Shown one piece after another: positions 14,184 through 23,077 of a stretch of 30,383 bases of DNA (positions within the stretch are counted from its first letter, which is position 1; the number at the start of each line of letters is the position of its first letter). The notes beneath the pieces were generated by a model. The model was not told where the DNA came from. It ran no database searches and saw nothing but the letters and a program-made list of their open reading frames with translations. Where the stretch lies: positions 1-30,383 of IMG/VR virus record IMGVR_UViG_3300033141_003038, one strand, 5' to 3'. This DNA is from a virus. The position numbers and the translations under genes were made by a program.

Positions 14184-15929
14184 TTACTCTACAACAAATT
14201 GATCTAATATGTCTGATGCGCTTTTACCGGAGTCCCAATATCCACTCCTTTTGGGAGCAGTAGAGGTTCTACTGAGAGCTTCTCTGACAGTAACGATGTT
14301 GCCTTCCTCATCTTTATAACTGATGGCATCGCCATATTGACTAAGGAATTCTGGTTTTAGCTCTGCTGTTTTAGCAGAAACATATTCTCCATAAGTATTA
14401 TACTGTCCAGTTGACTGTCTTTCCCACTCAGTAGGAGTTAACACTCTTTGTTTAACATAGCTATTTAACATATCATAGGCAGTTTTAAGGGCTAAACCAG
14501 CAGTACGGTCTGCTTTCTTGATTCTTGCTTGCTGCTCTTCTTTAGATATTCCAATCCTCTCCTGTTCTTGCTGTAATTCAATAAAGTCTGTATACATATC
14601 AATTCTCTTTTCCATTAGATCATTGATCTGGTTTCTTATATCTTTCTCTTGATCAAATGTAATCCATGGATCTTGTAGTTGTTGGGCTAAATCAACAACA
14701 TTACTCTTAAGATTGTTATCAAATGCCTCCATCTGACTCTTATAATTACTGTTTAATCCTTCATAAACGCCAACCCCACTGCTCATTAGGGCTATTCTTG
14801 CGGCATTAGGAAGTTCCTTAAACTCCATAGACAGCTGTTCAGGACCACCAACAGTGCCATCAGGGTTTCTAACTGTAATATTTGCAGTATAATCCTTAGA
14901 ACTTGCTATAGGCTGGCCCTTTGACACAACATCTCCTTCTTTAACATACACTTTACCAACATTAGAATATGTTATAGTTTTACCTTCAGGAGTCTTTATT
15001 GATACAAAATTACCTATCTTATCATTAAAGCCGGCTTTTACAACGTTTCCTTCTACTGTAGACTTCATTGGTTCAGCAGGGCTTTGTGTTACAACCTCTG
15101 CTCCCCTTGTAGTGCTGGATATTCTAAGCTTTGCATTTGGCGACATCTCTTTAACTATTGGGCTAGTAACCTGTTGGGCTATAGTATCTCTTGAAATTAT
15201 AGCCATAGAAGGAGCTTCACCTAACTTAACAACGGGCTCTTTAGGAGTTAAAGACGGCTCTATCTTGGCCTGTTCTATCTTGGCCTGTTCTATCTTAGCC
15301 TGTTCTTCTATCTTCTTTTTATTCCATTCTGCTGCTTTAGCAGAAAGATTAGAAGCATCATTCATAGCAGGTTCAAGCTTGCCAGCCTGATTAAGCTGCT
15401 CTAAAACAGAAGCCATAACAGCCGCTTCAGGTGTTGTCATCTTAATCTTGGTTAACATTCTCTTTTTAACAGCATCTTCAAATTCAGGATTCATCATATA
15501 TGCCTGAGAAGGAGTTAGCTTTTCATACTTCTCAACAACACCATCTTCTATATTTATGCCAAGTTCTTCATTAAGGATGTTATTTGCAGTTTGTGCCATC
15601 CTTTTGAACCTTTCAATCTCTGTTCTTCTAGTGTTAGGATTAGAATATTCATGAGCATTCTTTATACCATCAAGAGCTTGCTCCCTTATATCAAGGGCAT
15701 AATCAACTCTTTTATTAGACTGCTCCTGGGCCATCTCTTGTTCTCTAAGAGTTAGATCATCCTGCGCTAATTGTGCTTCTTTTTTAGCCGCATCTTCTTC
15801 AGCTTTACGTTTTGCTCTTTCTTCTTGCAGCTTCTCAAATGCAGCCTCTCTTGCCCATCGAGCTTTAAGACCTTCCAGCCATAATGCACCAAGGTTTTGT
15901 AGACCGCTATATGGGTTAATAATAGCCAT
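14184..15929 (-). CDS. Internal virion protein with a degenerate M23 peptidase-like domain
   Basis: A 581-residue protein. Residues 20-70 form a highly charged helix (EERAKRKAEEDAAKKEAQ). Residues about 209-224 are AKIEQAKIEQAKIE from a 15-nt DNA repeat. Residues about 287-370 follow the M23/LytM fold pattern: GNVVKAGFNDKIGNFVSIKT, then KVYVKEGDVVSKGQPIASS. The zinc ligands are missing: the usual YAHL is YSNV, and the usual final LHFEV is LSMEF. The domain is therefore probably structural or binding, not catalytic. The rest is helical. AAAGGAG precedes the ATG. It lies between a small internal protein and the giant ejection protein, so it is likely part of the ejectosome. Confidence 0.8.
   Translation of the reverse strand: MAIINPYSGLQNLGALWLEGLKARWAREAAFEKLQEERAKRKAEEDAAKKEAQLAQDDLTLREQEMAQEQSNKRVDYALDIREQALDGIKNAHEYSNPNTRRTEIERFKRMAQTANNILNEELGINIEDGVVEKYEKLTPSQAYMMNPEFEDAVKKRMLTKIKMTTPEAAVMASVLEQLNQAGKLEPAMNDASNLSAKAAEWNKKKIEEQAKIEQAKIEQAKIEPSLTPKEPVVKLGEAPSMAIISRDTIAQQVTSPIVKEMSPNAKLRISSTTRGAEVVTQSPAEPMKSTVEGNVVKAGFNDKIGNFVSIKTPEGKTITYSNVGKVYVKEGDVVSKGQPIASSKDYTANITVRNPDGTVGGPEQLSMEFKELPNAARIALMSSGVGVYEGLNSNYKSQMEAFDNNLKSNVVDLAQQLQDPWITFDQEKDIRNQINDLMEKRIDMYTDFIELQQEQERIGISKEEQQARIKKADRTAGLALKTAYDMLNSYVKQRVLTPTEWERQSTGQYNTYGEYVSAKTAELKPEFLSQYGDAISYKDEEGNIVTVREALSRTSTAPKRSGYWDSGKSASDILDQFVVE
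15259..15303. repeat. 15-nt in-frame triplication (AKIEQ)
   Basis: Three 15-nt units at 15259, 15274 and 15289 (the last with one change) encode AKIEQ three times inside the internal virion protein. A fourth, diverged stretch follows. Confidence 0.9.
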
Positions 15930-15949
15930 TTATATAACTCCTTTGTTTA

Positions 15950-16372
15950 TTAAAACAATTTACCAGCACCAATAGCAGCAGCACCAAGTCCTAGTATGCC
16001 ACTAAGGATATTCCCTCTCTTTTGTTGATTAGCCAGAGATTGCTGGAATATCATCTGTTGCTTGGCCATCTTCTCCTGGAAATCACGATTCAACTGTTGC
16101 TGAGTTGTTTTATCAAGAGCACTATAAACATCAAGCACCATCTTATTTCTTGCCGCTTCTTCCTCAGCAGTCAGAGCTGACATCGCTTCTTCAAGAGCTC
16201 TCATGTGAATACCACTATCAAGGATACCTCTACCTGCCATTTGTTCAGCTATGAGTTCAGCAGTTTGTTCCTTTCGTTTAGTGCTTTCATGCTCTTGTGC
16301 AGAGAATAAACCCTTTAACAGGTTCTCACCTGTTTCAAGACTTGTTTTACCTAAAAGATCTGCAAAAGCCAT
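15950..16372 (-). CDS. Small internal virion protein
   Basis: A 140-residue protein. The body (residues 20-115) is charged and helical, rich in Gln, Glu and Lys. The C-terminus (about 119-139, NILSGILGLGAAAIGAGKL) is a Gly/Ala-rich hydrophobic segment able to enter a membrane. Podovirus ejection proteins such as T7 gp14 have this make-up and are the first of the internal set. It is the first of three such genes here. GAAGGAG precedes the ATG. Confidence 0.75.
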   Translation of the reverse strand: MAFADLLGKTSLETGENLLKGLFSAQEHESTKRKEQTAELIAEQMAGRGILDSGIHMRALEEAMSALTAEEEAARNKMVLDVYSALDKTTQQQLNRDFQEKMAKQQMIFQQSLANQQKRGNILSGILGLGAAAIGAGKLF

Positions 16373-16394
16373 ATCTTTAACTCCTTCTATAAAA

Positions 16395-17129
16395 TTAAAA
16401 AGCTTTGGCTACAAGGGTGTAGTGTTCAAATAAATCTTCCTTTGCTCCACCTGCTGTCCAAGGCTGTTGGAATGTAATTACAGTCTCTTCTGATGGATCA
16501 AATGGATGGGTTAATCCAGAAGTTGTAGCCGCTGTTATTACCATTTCTCTAGACAGTTCTTTGTTATCATCACCACTGGCATTGATCTGGAATCTATAAT
16601 CTTCTGAACCAAATGACGACATATTCTCAGCATCATTTGATCCAACCTTTATTGTTACAGATATATATCTTGCAGCCCACACTCCAGCAGTAGCCCTGTT
16701 CATAGCTGTCATAGTAACTAATAGACCAGTTGATGCTGTATTAGCAGGTATTGTTACTGAACAATCTGCATAGGCATCTTTTTCAGCTTCATAGTCATAA
16801 TCAACAAATCTTATAATTCCAGTACCTGCTGGTAGAGAACCATCATCCAGACCAATAACTCCACCTATGGTTTGTAGTGCATCTTCTACATTATCAGAAG
16901 AGTACATTCCACCACTATCTGCAATCTCTATGCTTTCAGCTGAATGAAAAGTATCTGTACTTGAGCTCATATCACTATGTTCTCTAGCTGTAATAGCATT
17001 TTCTATCATATTGTTAGGGCCATCAAGAGTAGATAATGCACTCCTAAGAGCCGTAAAGTTATCATTTACCTCTTGGGCTATGGCCTTAGTATAAGCCACA
17101 AAGGTCGTTAATGTTGGTAATACTGCCAT
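16395..17129 (-). CDS. Virion protein, possible tail or fibre component
   Basis: A 244-residue protein. The N-terminal 45 residues (MAVLPTLTTFVAYTKAIAQE and then VNDNFTALRSAL) resemble the opening of phage tail-associated proteins that attach to the tail. The middle is Ser/Asp-rich, and residues 120-244 look like a beta-sandwich (FVDYDYEAEKDAYADCSVTI onward). Position between the nozzle and the ejection proteins fits a tail-tip or fibre part. AAAAGGAG precedes the ATG. No exact family is recognised. Confidence 0.7.
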   Translation of the reverse strand: MAVLPTLTTFVAYTKAIAQEVNDNFTALRSALSTLDGPNNMIENAITAREHSDMSSSTDTFHSAESIEIADSGGMYSSDNVEDALQTIGGVIGLDDGSLPAGTGIIRFVDYDYEAEKDAYADCSVTIPANTASTGLLVTMTAMNRATAGVWAARYISVTIKVGSNDAENMSSFGSEDYRFQINASGDDNKELSREMVITAATTSGLTHPFDPSEETVITFQQPWTAGGAKEDLFEHYTLVAKAF

Positions 17130-17150
17130 TTTATTACTCCTTTTATGCTT

Positions 17151-18635
17151 TTACTGTTCTTTTCGACCCTTTGGTTCCTGCACATTTATTGCAATTCCGT
17201 GCAAGGTGAATGGGTTATCATCTTCTTGTTGTATATTAACTATAAAGAAGTGGCCCTTATGGTCTGCCTGCCTTATGGCATTATTAACATTTCCTTGTAA
17301 ATAAGCCACATTTGCCTTCCCAGCCCATAACATAATATCCCACTTATCAACATCCCATTCTCCACCTATAGTTTTTAGAGTTGCAGCACAGTCTCTAACC
17401 GTTACACCATCTGAATAAACAGTAATATTAAATGGCTCTTCTTCTGTTGATTCAACAAGAAATTTACAATCCCTAAAGGTAGATAGATAATAGAAACTAT
17501 CAACCATATAAGCTCTTGTTTCAACTTCCCACCTGATATCTTCACCATCATCTTGTTCACTATCAAACATATGATAGATGCTTGAGCCATGAGTAAAGTA
17601 TATTTCATTATCTTCTGTAGACTTAATAAACCTCTCACTTGTGTTCATTGGAAAGGTAAACTCAGTCCATGACCTGGTTGAGCAATGCCAAACAAGGCTT
17701 TTATCTTCCCAACCAATTATTACAATATCATAATACGGCTCATAAACCGCTGTTGCACTTGTTAAATCAGCATCCTTTATATCGTCTCTAATGTCTTGCC
17801 CAATAATGCTAACCCTTTCACCATCATATTCATAGATGTTACCATTACCTATAAATATAACATCTCCTCTTGCTGTTACAGCAGCTCCTCTTGGTGATAT
17901 ACAACCACCCGGGCTAATAAGTTTTCTTAGCACATAGTTGCTATAGCCCTCACCTATAAGTTTCCACACATCATTTTCTCTAAATATAAGTAATGAATCT
18001 TCTGGACCAACACTAAGTATATTGGTTATACCGGAAGGATCAGCGCTATGGTCAGGTATTTCTATTTCATTATTAGTGGGGAACTGCCAGTCTGCCGGTG
18101 AACCAGAATATCCATTGAAGTCACTATAAAACAATGAGTTAGGATATCTGCTATCAACAACAAAAAGCCTTTTATCACTTGCAGCTAAGAGCCTTGGCTT
18201 TAGTGTATTTCCTGTAAAACCACAAGCACTCTTTGTTGACAGATCTTCTGAATAATCAAAAGATTCACCATCAAAGAACAGCGCATATTCCCTAAACGTA
18301 TATATATTAAGGTTATCTGAGTTGTTAAAAGATGTACCACCTGTTATCTCAGTAAGTTCTGAACCAACTAACTTATAAAATGCACCGTCAGTAGTAGTTT
18401 GCCCGGCAACAAGATAAGCACTAACACCATCCTGATAGTTGATATGGGCGTTAGTTATCTTTAATAAGTCAGAGGTGGCTACAGTATTAACTTTGGTGTA
18501 GCCTTTTCTTCTTGTTAATGATGCCTCTGGATATATAATCATATTGGTGGCTTTAACCACCTGATTATCTTTTAGGGCAAACTTAGACTTATTCTTATTT
18601 ATGCCGCCAGAGAAGTCTCCTATAGTGAAGATCAT
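17151..18635 (-). CDS. Tail nozzle / stabilisation protein, beta-propeller (P22 gp10-like)
   Basis: A 494-residue protein starting MIFTIGDFSGGINKNKSKFA, the usual opening (F.GGiN....... l.dnqv..a.N) of phage tail-nozzle proteins, followed by NMIIYPEASLTRRKGYTKVN. The body has repeated blade-like strands (RLFVVDSRYPNSLFYSDF, SLLIFRENDVWKLIG, GDVIFIGNGNIYEYDG). In P22 (gp10) and T7 (gp12) such proteins form the nozzle below the adaptor ring. It directly follows the adaptor gene, as in those phages. GAGGAG lies 5 nt before the ATG. Confidence 0.85.
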   Translation of the reverse strand: MIFTIGDFSGGINKNKSKFALKDNQVVKATNMIIYPEASLTRRKGYTKVNTVATSDLLKITNAHINYQDGVSAYLVAGQTTTDGAFYKLVGSELTEITGGTSFNNSDNLNIYTFREYALFFDGESFDYSEDLSTKSACGFTGNTLKPRLLAASDKRLFVVDSRYPNSLFYSDFNGYSGSPADWQFPTNNEIEIPDHSADPSGITNILSVGPEDSLLIFRENDVWKLIGEGYSNYVLRKLISPGGCISPRGAAVTARGDVIFIGNGNIYEYDGERVSIIGQDIRDDIKDADLTSATAVYEPYYDIVIIGWEDKSLVWHCSTRSWTEFTFPMNTSERFIKSTEDNEIYFTHGSSIYHMFDSEQDDGEDIRWEVETRAYMVDSFYYLSTFRDCKFLVESTEEEPFNITVYSDGVTVRDCAATLKTIGGEWDVDKWDIMLWAGKANVAYLQGNVNNAIRQADHKGHFFIVNIQQEDDNPFTLHGIAINVQEPKGRKEQ

Positions 18636-18649
18636 ATTAACTCCTCGTT

Positions 18650-19777
18650 TTAAGTGTTATCTGTTACATCCCACACATAGTAGTAGCTAGGCGCTTTATA
18701 AGCATCTATAATTGTAAGATTACCTGGCTCTTCTTTGGCTATCATATTCTGCTTAATCTCTTTAAGTTCCCTATAATACTGTGCTAAGGCAGCATTTGCT
18801 TTAGCCGCAGAATCATCCCTGCGTCTAAGGGTTGCAACAGTTCCCCTAACAACTAAAGGAGCCGTTTGATTATCAAGTTTTATACCATCAAAGAGCACTC
18901 CCCATATTTCATAAATATTAAATGGGCCTTGTATTTCCATGTCAATAGACTCTGTATCAGGGTGAGATGAAACAACAGTCAGTCCTGAAACTGTTTCAAG
19001 TGCTGTTTTCATAGAACCATATGTGTCATATGTGGCAAAATCAAAAGATTCTGTTGAGGAAACACCAGAAGTTGTAGTTGTAACTTCTATTCCACTACCA
19101 GTAACTTCAACTTCAGCAGCCTCAGCATCACCAACATACTTTAGCCTGTAGGCATTTTCATACGTAACAGCCTTATACCTAATACGTACTCTTCCACCAG
19201 CAGTAGCACTTTCCCCGCTTAATGCAGGATTAAATGCTACCGTGGTGGTAAGAGCAGTGTCACTTGTAATAGTGGCTATCGTACGTAGCTGGTCATCTGC
19301 ATATATATTCTGGCCAATCGTAAGTTCATCCGTAAACAAGGTGTTTGTGCCTGTAACGGTTGTACCAGAACTTGATATAGTGCCGGTAATTGTATAAGGA
19401 TTAGGCCCTGGATAAAGGCCTAGTTTAGGATCTTCTTGATTTACAACGTAGAAGTGTAATGGATCACCAAAGTCATATGTTCCATAAACTCTAGGTCTGG
19501 AACGACGTAGTGTAAGAGGTCTTATAGTATCTTGCTTAAGGTCTGCCTCTTTAACAAACATAGCTCTAAATGGTAGATCAGCTTCATAAGTAGACGCTGT
19601 ACCATCAGAGTCAAGCGGATACACTACATAGCCATCGGTAGTTACTCCACCAATAGCAGCAGATACTTCCATTTGCCTCATCATAATTGTTTGCATTATG
19701 CGCTGAGAACTAAAGAAAGATTCAGTAGTTTCACCGCATTCAAACCTAACCATTTCCAGCAGATCTAGTAATACCAC
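18650..19777 (-). CDS. Head-to-tail adaptor protein with an inserted Ig-like domain
   Basis: A 375-residue protein. The N-terminus (LDLLEMVRFECGE, then RIMQTIMMRQMEVSAAIGG) is the short helical start of phage adaptor proteins of the P22 gp4 / T7 gp11 class, which sit under the portal. Residues about 130-200 (TGTISSSGTTVTGTNTLF, then LTIGQNIYAD) are a small beta domain often inserted in tail-end proteins. The C-terminus returns to helices (ANAALAQYYRELKEIKQNMI). It starts with GTG, supported by GAGGTG 6 nt upstream. The assignment rests on pattern and position before the nozzle. Confidence 0.8.
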   Translation of the reverse strand: MVLLDLLEMVRFECGETTESFFSSQRIMQTIMMRQMEVSAAIGGVTTDGYVVYPLDSDGTASTYEADLPFRAMFVKEADLKQDTIRPLTLRRSRPRVYGTYDFGDPLHFYVVNQEDPKLGLYPGPNPYTITGTISSSGTTVTGTNTLFTDELTIGQNIYADDQLRTIATITSDTALTTTVAFNPALSGESATAGGRVRIRYKAVTYENAYRLKYVGDAEAAEVEVTGSGIEVTTTTSGVSSTESFDFATYDTYGSMKTALETVSGLTVVSSHPDTESIDMEIQGPFNIYEIWGVLFDGIKLDNQTAPLVVRGTVATLRRRDDSAAKANAALAQYYRELKEIKQNMIAKEEPGNLTIIDAYKAPSYYYVWDVTDNT

Positions 19778-19815
19778 TTAATACACCTCTCATTCATTTA
19801 TGCTTCTTACTTAAA

Positions 19816-22029
19816 TTACACCGGCTCAACTAACATCCACGCTATAGTAGTTGTATCTCCATTATGTGTTGCTCCAATTGTAAAACCTGAACCAACAGTT
19901 AGATCAACAATATATGGCGTTGAATCATTGGAGATGGCTTCCTGTGCAGTTAGAAGTATGAGAGTGTTAGCAGTTACTGCTGGTGCAGAAACAGTTGCTC
20001 TAGGCGGGCTTGCTCCATCAAGTACGGCTGATCCAACCATACTATCAGTAGCAGATAGCTTGGTTAGCTGTGTTTCGCCTTTCATCTGTGTTCTGCCAAA
20101 CTCTGAACCAAATGTAATATCCTGCTCATAGTTTGAACCATTACCTTCAAAACTTATAAGGTTAAAGTCTGCGCTAACAAAATCAGTATAAGCTGCATTA
20201 GAAACAGACGCATCATCATATTTAACTTCAAGGTCATAACCATTACCAGATCCATCAGATATGGTATCGTTTTTATCAACATTAGTTTCTGTAAAGTTGT
20301 AAATGAAGGTTGGTGAATAATTAGTAACTATATCAGCCTGTGTCATTCCTTTAAAGTAGTTATAAAGACCTTCTACCTGGGCTTCTGTTAAAGCACTATT
20401 CCATCCAGCAAAGAGCTGTATATCAAAGCCTCCATTAGTACGTTCCTCTTCTACTTCACTATTGTTGTTAGAGTTAAGGACTATAGCATCTGTGCCATTT
20501 GCGGGTGCATCAGCAATAACTGCATTTTGTTCAGCACCTATATATGAATCATCAACTCTGACACCATTATAATAGAACTCTATAGAGTGATCTGAGTTAT
20601 GAACAAAGACCATGTGGTGATGTCTTGCATAAAAGTCACCAGCACTAATTTGATATGATCTTAGCATATCTCTATCAACGGTTCTCTGTACATGGGTTCC
20701 ATCTGCTCTAACGTAGTAAAGTCTTATATTACCTTCTTGAGCATTTATGCCCTGGAAATAAGATGTGTTATCGCTAGCCTTGGCATTAATAACACCACTC
20801 CACATTAGTCTATATGATCTTGAATATACAGTGAAATCGCCTGATACACTACCGCTCATAAATGAGGGAGCACTTCCAGCAGCAGGTGTTGCATAAAAAC
20901 TTCCTTCATTACCTGATAGTAAACCGATCTGGTGTGAACCCTCTATGTTAGCTTCTGTACCAGTCTTTTCAACCCATGAGTTAATGCGGAACCAATCAGA
21001 CTGATCTGAGTCGTCTGATGTTGCATTACATACCATAGTGATACCTGAGTAATCATTTTGAGTACTTTGCATTCTAAAAACATGGTCTTCAGTTGAAGTA
21101 AGATAAAAAGATGTACTATGAGTAGTATTACTTCCCGGGCTAGAAAAAGTGTAATGTTCTAGATATACACTGTTTTCATAGTTTTCATTCTGGCGAACTA
21201 TCCCAGGATCATCTGTGCCAACTATACCGTTATTGATCCATAATACAACATTACCATTATCGTCTATAGCATTCATGCCCCGGCTAAACAGCCTGCCATT
21301 AGCGTAGTTACTTGGTCTAACAAAAGCTGTTCCTGGGTCCTGTGCAACCCAAACACCTTTATTGGCAGGTGTTACAGCATCTATAGCACATATTAAATCT
21401 CCAGCACTAACGCCGGATGGCATAGCAACATGGGTTCCGTTCACATACGAATCTGTAAGAGAAGTTATGAATCTTTCTACTCTATAAGACGTTAAGAACT
21501 GAAATTCACCTTCAGAGTCTGCAAATTGAATAAATGTTGCAGTTTCTGTTCCAGCCCCCCATGAAAGCCCTGTTACATACCAACCCGAATTCTCATATGT
21601 TGATCCTTCTGTAACTATAAACCAGGAACCATCAGGAGTATTAGTCCAATCTGAAGCTATAGAAAGTGATAAATCAGATTGTACCTCATAAATACCATTC
21701 TCTGTTGAATCTGTTTGATTGGTAAGGGCAACCCTGTCTCCCTCTTCTATAGCCACGCCATCTATTGTCTTAGCTCCTGCTCCAAGGCTTTGATTGGAAG
21801 CGGCTATAAGGTTAACATCTGCCATTTTAAGGTCTGTATCTAATCCTGTTGAACGAGAATCAACATACGCCTTATTTACTGCATCATCATCATTTACTGG
21901 AGAACCAACATTAAGTATGCGACTTCCAACCATATCAAGAGACACATCTGACGTAACTATGCCTGGAGTTTGAAAACCAAACCTGTTTGATCCTTGACGT
22001 ATAATTCTATCAAGAGTTGTTATAAACAT
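19816..22029 (-). CDS. Tail fibre protein with LamG-like domain
   Basis: About 737 residues. The opening (MFITTLDRIIRQGSNRFGFQ) is followed by SRILNVGSPVNDDDAVNKAY, a common phage fibre motif. Residues about 65-165 hold the domain LKMADVNLIAASNQSLGAGA, then IDGVAIEEGDRVALTNQTDS, widespread in tail fibres. Residues about 460-620 look like a LamG/concanavalin fold (SIEFYYNGVRVDDSYIGAEQ, and the later helix SALTEAQVEGLYNYFKG). That fold often binds sugars, so a receptor role is likely. I placed the start at the ATG 22029 because AAGGAGG lies 5 nt upstream; a TTG at 22047 has no ribosome site. Confidence 0.85.
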   Translation of the reverse strand: MFITTLDRIIRQGSNRFGFQTPGIVTSDVSLDMVGSRILNVGSPVNDDDAVNKAYVDSRSTGLDTDLKMADVNLIAASNQSLGAGAKTIDGVAIEEGDRVALTNQTDSTENGIYEVQSDLSLSIASDWTNTPDGSWFIVTEGSTYENSGWYVTGLSWGAGTETATFIQFADSEGEFQFLTSYRVERFITSLTDSYVNGTHVAMPSGVSAGDLICAIDAVTPANKGVWVAQDPGTAFVRPSNYANGRLFSRGMNAIDDNGNVVLWINNGIVGTDDPGIVRQNENYENSVYLEHYTFSSPGSNTTHSTSFYLTSTEDHVFRMQSTQNDYSGITMVCNATSDDSDQSDWFRINSWVEKTGTEANIEGSHQIGLLSGNEGSFYATPAAGSAPSFMSGSVSGDFTVYSRSYRLMWSGVINAKASDNTSYFQGINAQEGNIRLYYVRADGTHVQRTVDRDMLRSYQISAGDFYARHHHMVFVHNSDHSIEFYYNGVRVDDSYIGAEQNAVIADAPANGTDAIVLNSNNNSEVEEERTNGGFDIQLFAGWNSALTEAQVEGLYNYFKGMTQADIVTNYSPTFIYNFTETNVDKNDTISDGSGNGYDLEVKYDDASVSNAAYTDFVSADFNLISFEGNGSNYEQDITFGSEFGRTQMKGETQLTKLSATDSMVGSAVLDGASPPRATVSAPAVTANTLILLTAQEAISNDSTPYIVDLTVGSGFTIGATHNGDTTTIAWMLVEPV

Positions 22030-22039
22030 TTGTGCCTCC

Positions 22040-22456
22040 TTAAGCAACGTAAGTAACGGCCAGCTGATAGTCGGCAGTTACTCCTGAACCACAACTTAAA
22101 TATATTTCTTCCATTTCAGCAGCAAAACCTATTGCATCTGACGGCTCTAAAGTAAACTTATTATCCGTTTGATTTCCTCTAACGTACAAATCATTGGCAG
22201 CATCACTGTTTTTAATGAGCACTTCAGCACTCGTAACTCCAAAGGAAACAGCAGCTTCTGTATACGTAGCAGTGCCAGTGATAGTTTTTAAAGTAAGGTC
22301 TCCAATTTCACCATCATTGTTAACCTTTGTTTCTGAAACCATCATGACACCATCTGCTGTTCCCTTTACACGAATAAGATAGCCCTCATCATTGGCATTT
22401 TCAACCATGATACAGCCAATTGATTCACTATATAAAGGGTTTTGATGTTGTCCCAT
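22040..22456 (-). CDS. Probable virion protein
   Basis: A 138-residue, mostly beta protein with no helix-rich region and no catalytic motif. It lies between the capsid decoration gene and a fibre gene, just after the terminator at 22500-22533. The ATG has GGGAGG 5 nt upstream, one of the strongest ribosome sites in the window, so high expression is likely. It may be a second head decoration or a fibre-associated protein. I do not recognise a family. Confidence 0.75.
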   Translation of the reverse strand: MGQHQNPLYSESIGCIMVENANDEGYLIRVKGTADGVMMVSETKVNNDGEIGDLTLKTITGTATYTEAAVSFGVTSAEVLIKNSDAANDLYVRGNQTDNKFTLEPSDAIGFAAEMEEIYLSCGSGVTADYQLAVTYVA

Positions 22457-22499
22457 ATTTCCTCCCTATAAAAAGGAATTATTCTTATCTTTAAGAAAG

Positions 22500-22533
22500 A
22501 GGGGAGGGGCAACAAGTGTTGACACCCTCCCCT
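22500..22533 (-). terminator. Intrinsic terminator after the head genes
   Basis: On the minus strand AGGGGAGGG pairs with CCCCTCCCCT around an inner hairpin (CAACA/TGTTG), and TCTTTCTT follows. It lies in the 101-bp gap between the decoration gene (stop at 22558) and the gene starting at 22456. A partial terminator here would make head proteins more abundant than tail proteins, which is common in phages. Confidence 0.7.
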
Positions 22534-22557
22534 ACAACCAATTACTTATCCTAAAGA

Positions 22558-23037
22558 TTAGTTGTCAATGTCTAACATAACGGAAACAGTATTATTGTCA
22601 TCACTGTCATCTGCAAGGGCTATGCCAATGGGCTTATAAGTTGATGCAGTACCAGCAGCAACAGAGTCACATACTCCATTTCCGTTGGCCATTATAATAG
22701 TATCTCCAGCAGAAATATCGTCATCACCATTAGTGTTAACTGTTGCAACACCTTTGATTTGTATGGCCGCATATTCACCGGCAGTTATAGAACCGGTGGC
22801 TACACCAATAACGAAGTTCCTTTTCGTGGAAGCAACTGTCATTACTGCATTGGCATAACCAGTTGTTGCACTTTTTCTGCAAAGAATTGTGCCTTCAGCT
22901 ACTGTGTTAGAATCATCGGCATCTCTCTTTACATACACGTAACATTTGCCATCCCCATCAACAAACCGCTGCCCAAGCCTTGCTTTTGGCGAGCTGTGAG
23001 AGGTGAGAAGGGATTCATCTAAAATTTGATATCTCAT
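22558..23037 (-). CDS. Capsid decoration protein (DUF2190-like)
   Basis: A 159-residue, strand-rich protein with the pattern of DUF2190-type capsid proteins: repeated short units such as VAEGTILCRKSATTGY, FVIGVATGSITAGEYAAIQI and ISAGDTIIMANGNG, then PIGIALAD. These are small beta proteins that bind the outer capsid. Its place next to the major capsid gene agrees. GAGGAG precedes the ATG. The assignment is by pattern and position. Confidence 0.75.
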   Translation of the reverse strand: MRYQILDESLLTSHSSPKARLGQRFVDGDGKCYVYVKRDADDSNTVAEGTILCRKSATTGYANAVMTVASTKRNFVIGVATGSITAGEYAAIQIKGVATVNTNGDDDISAGDTIIMANGNGVCDSVAAGTASTYKPIGIALADDSDDNNTVSVMLDIDN

Positions 23038-23077
23038 TATTATTCTCCTCTATTTAAATTATTGCTCTAATAATAAA

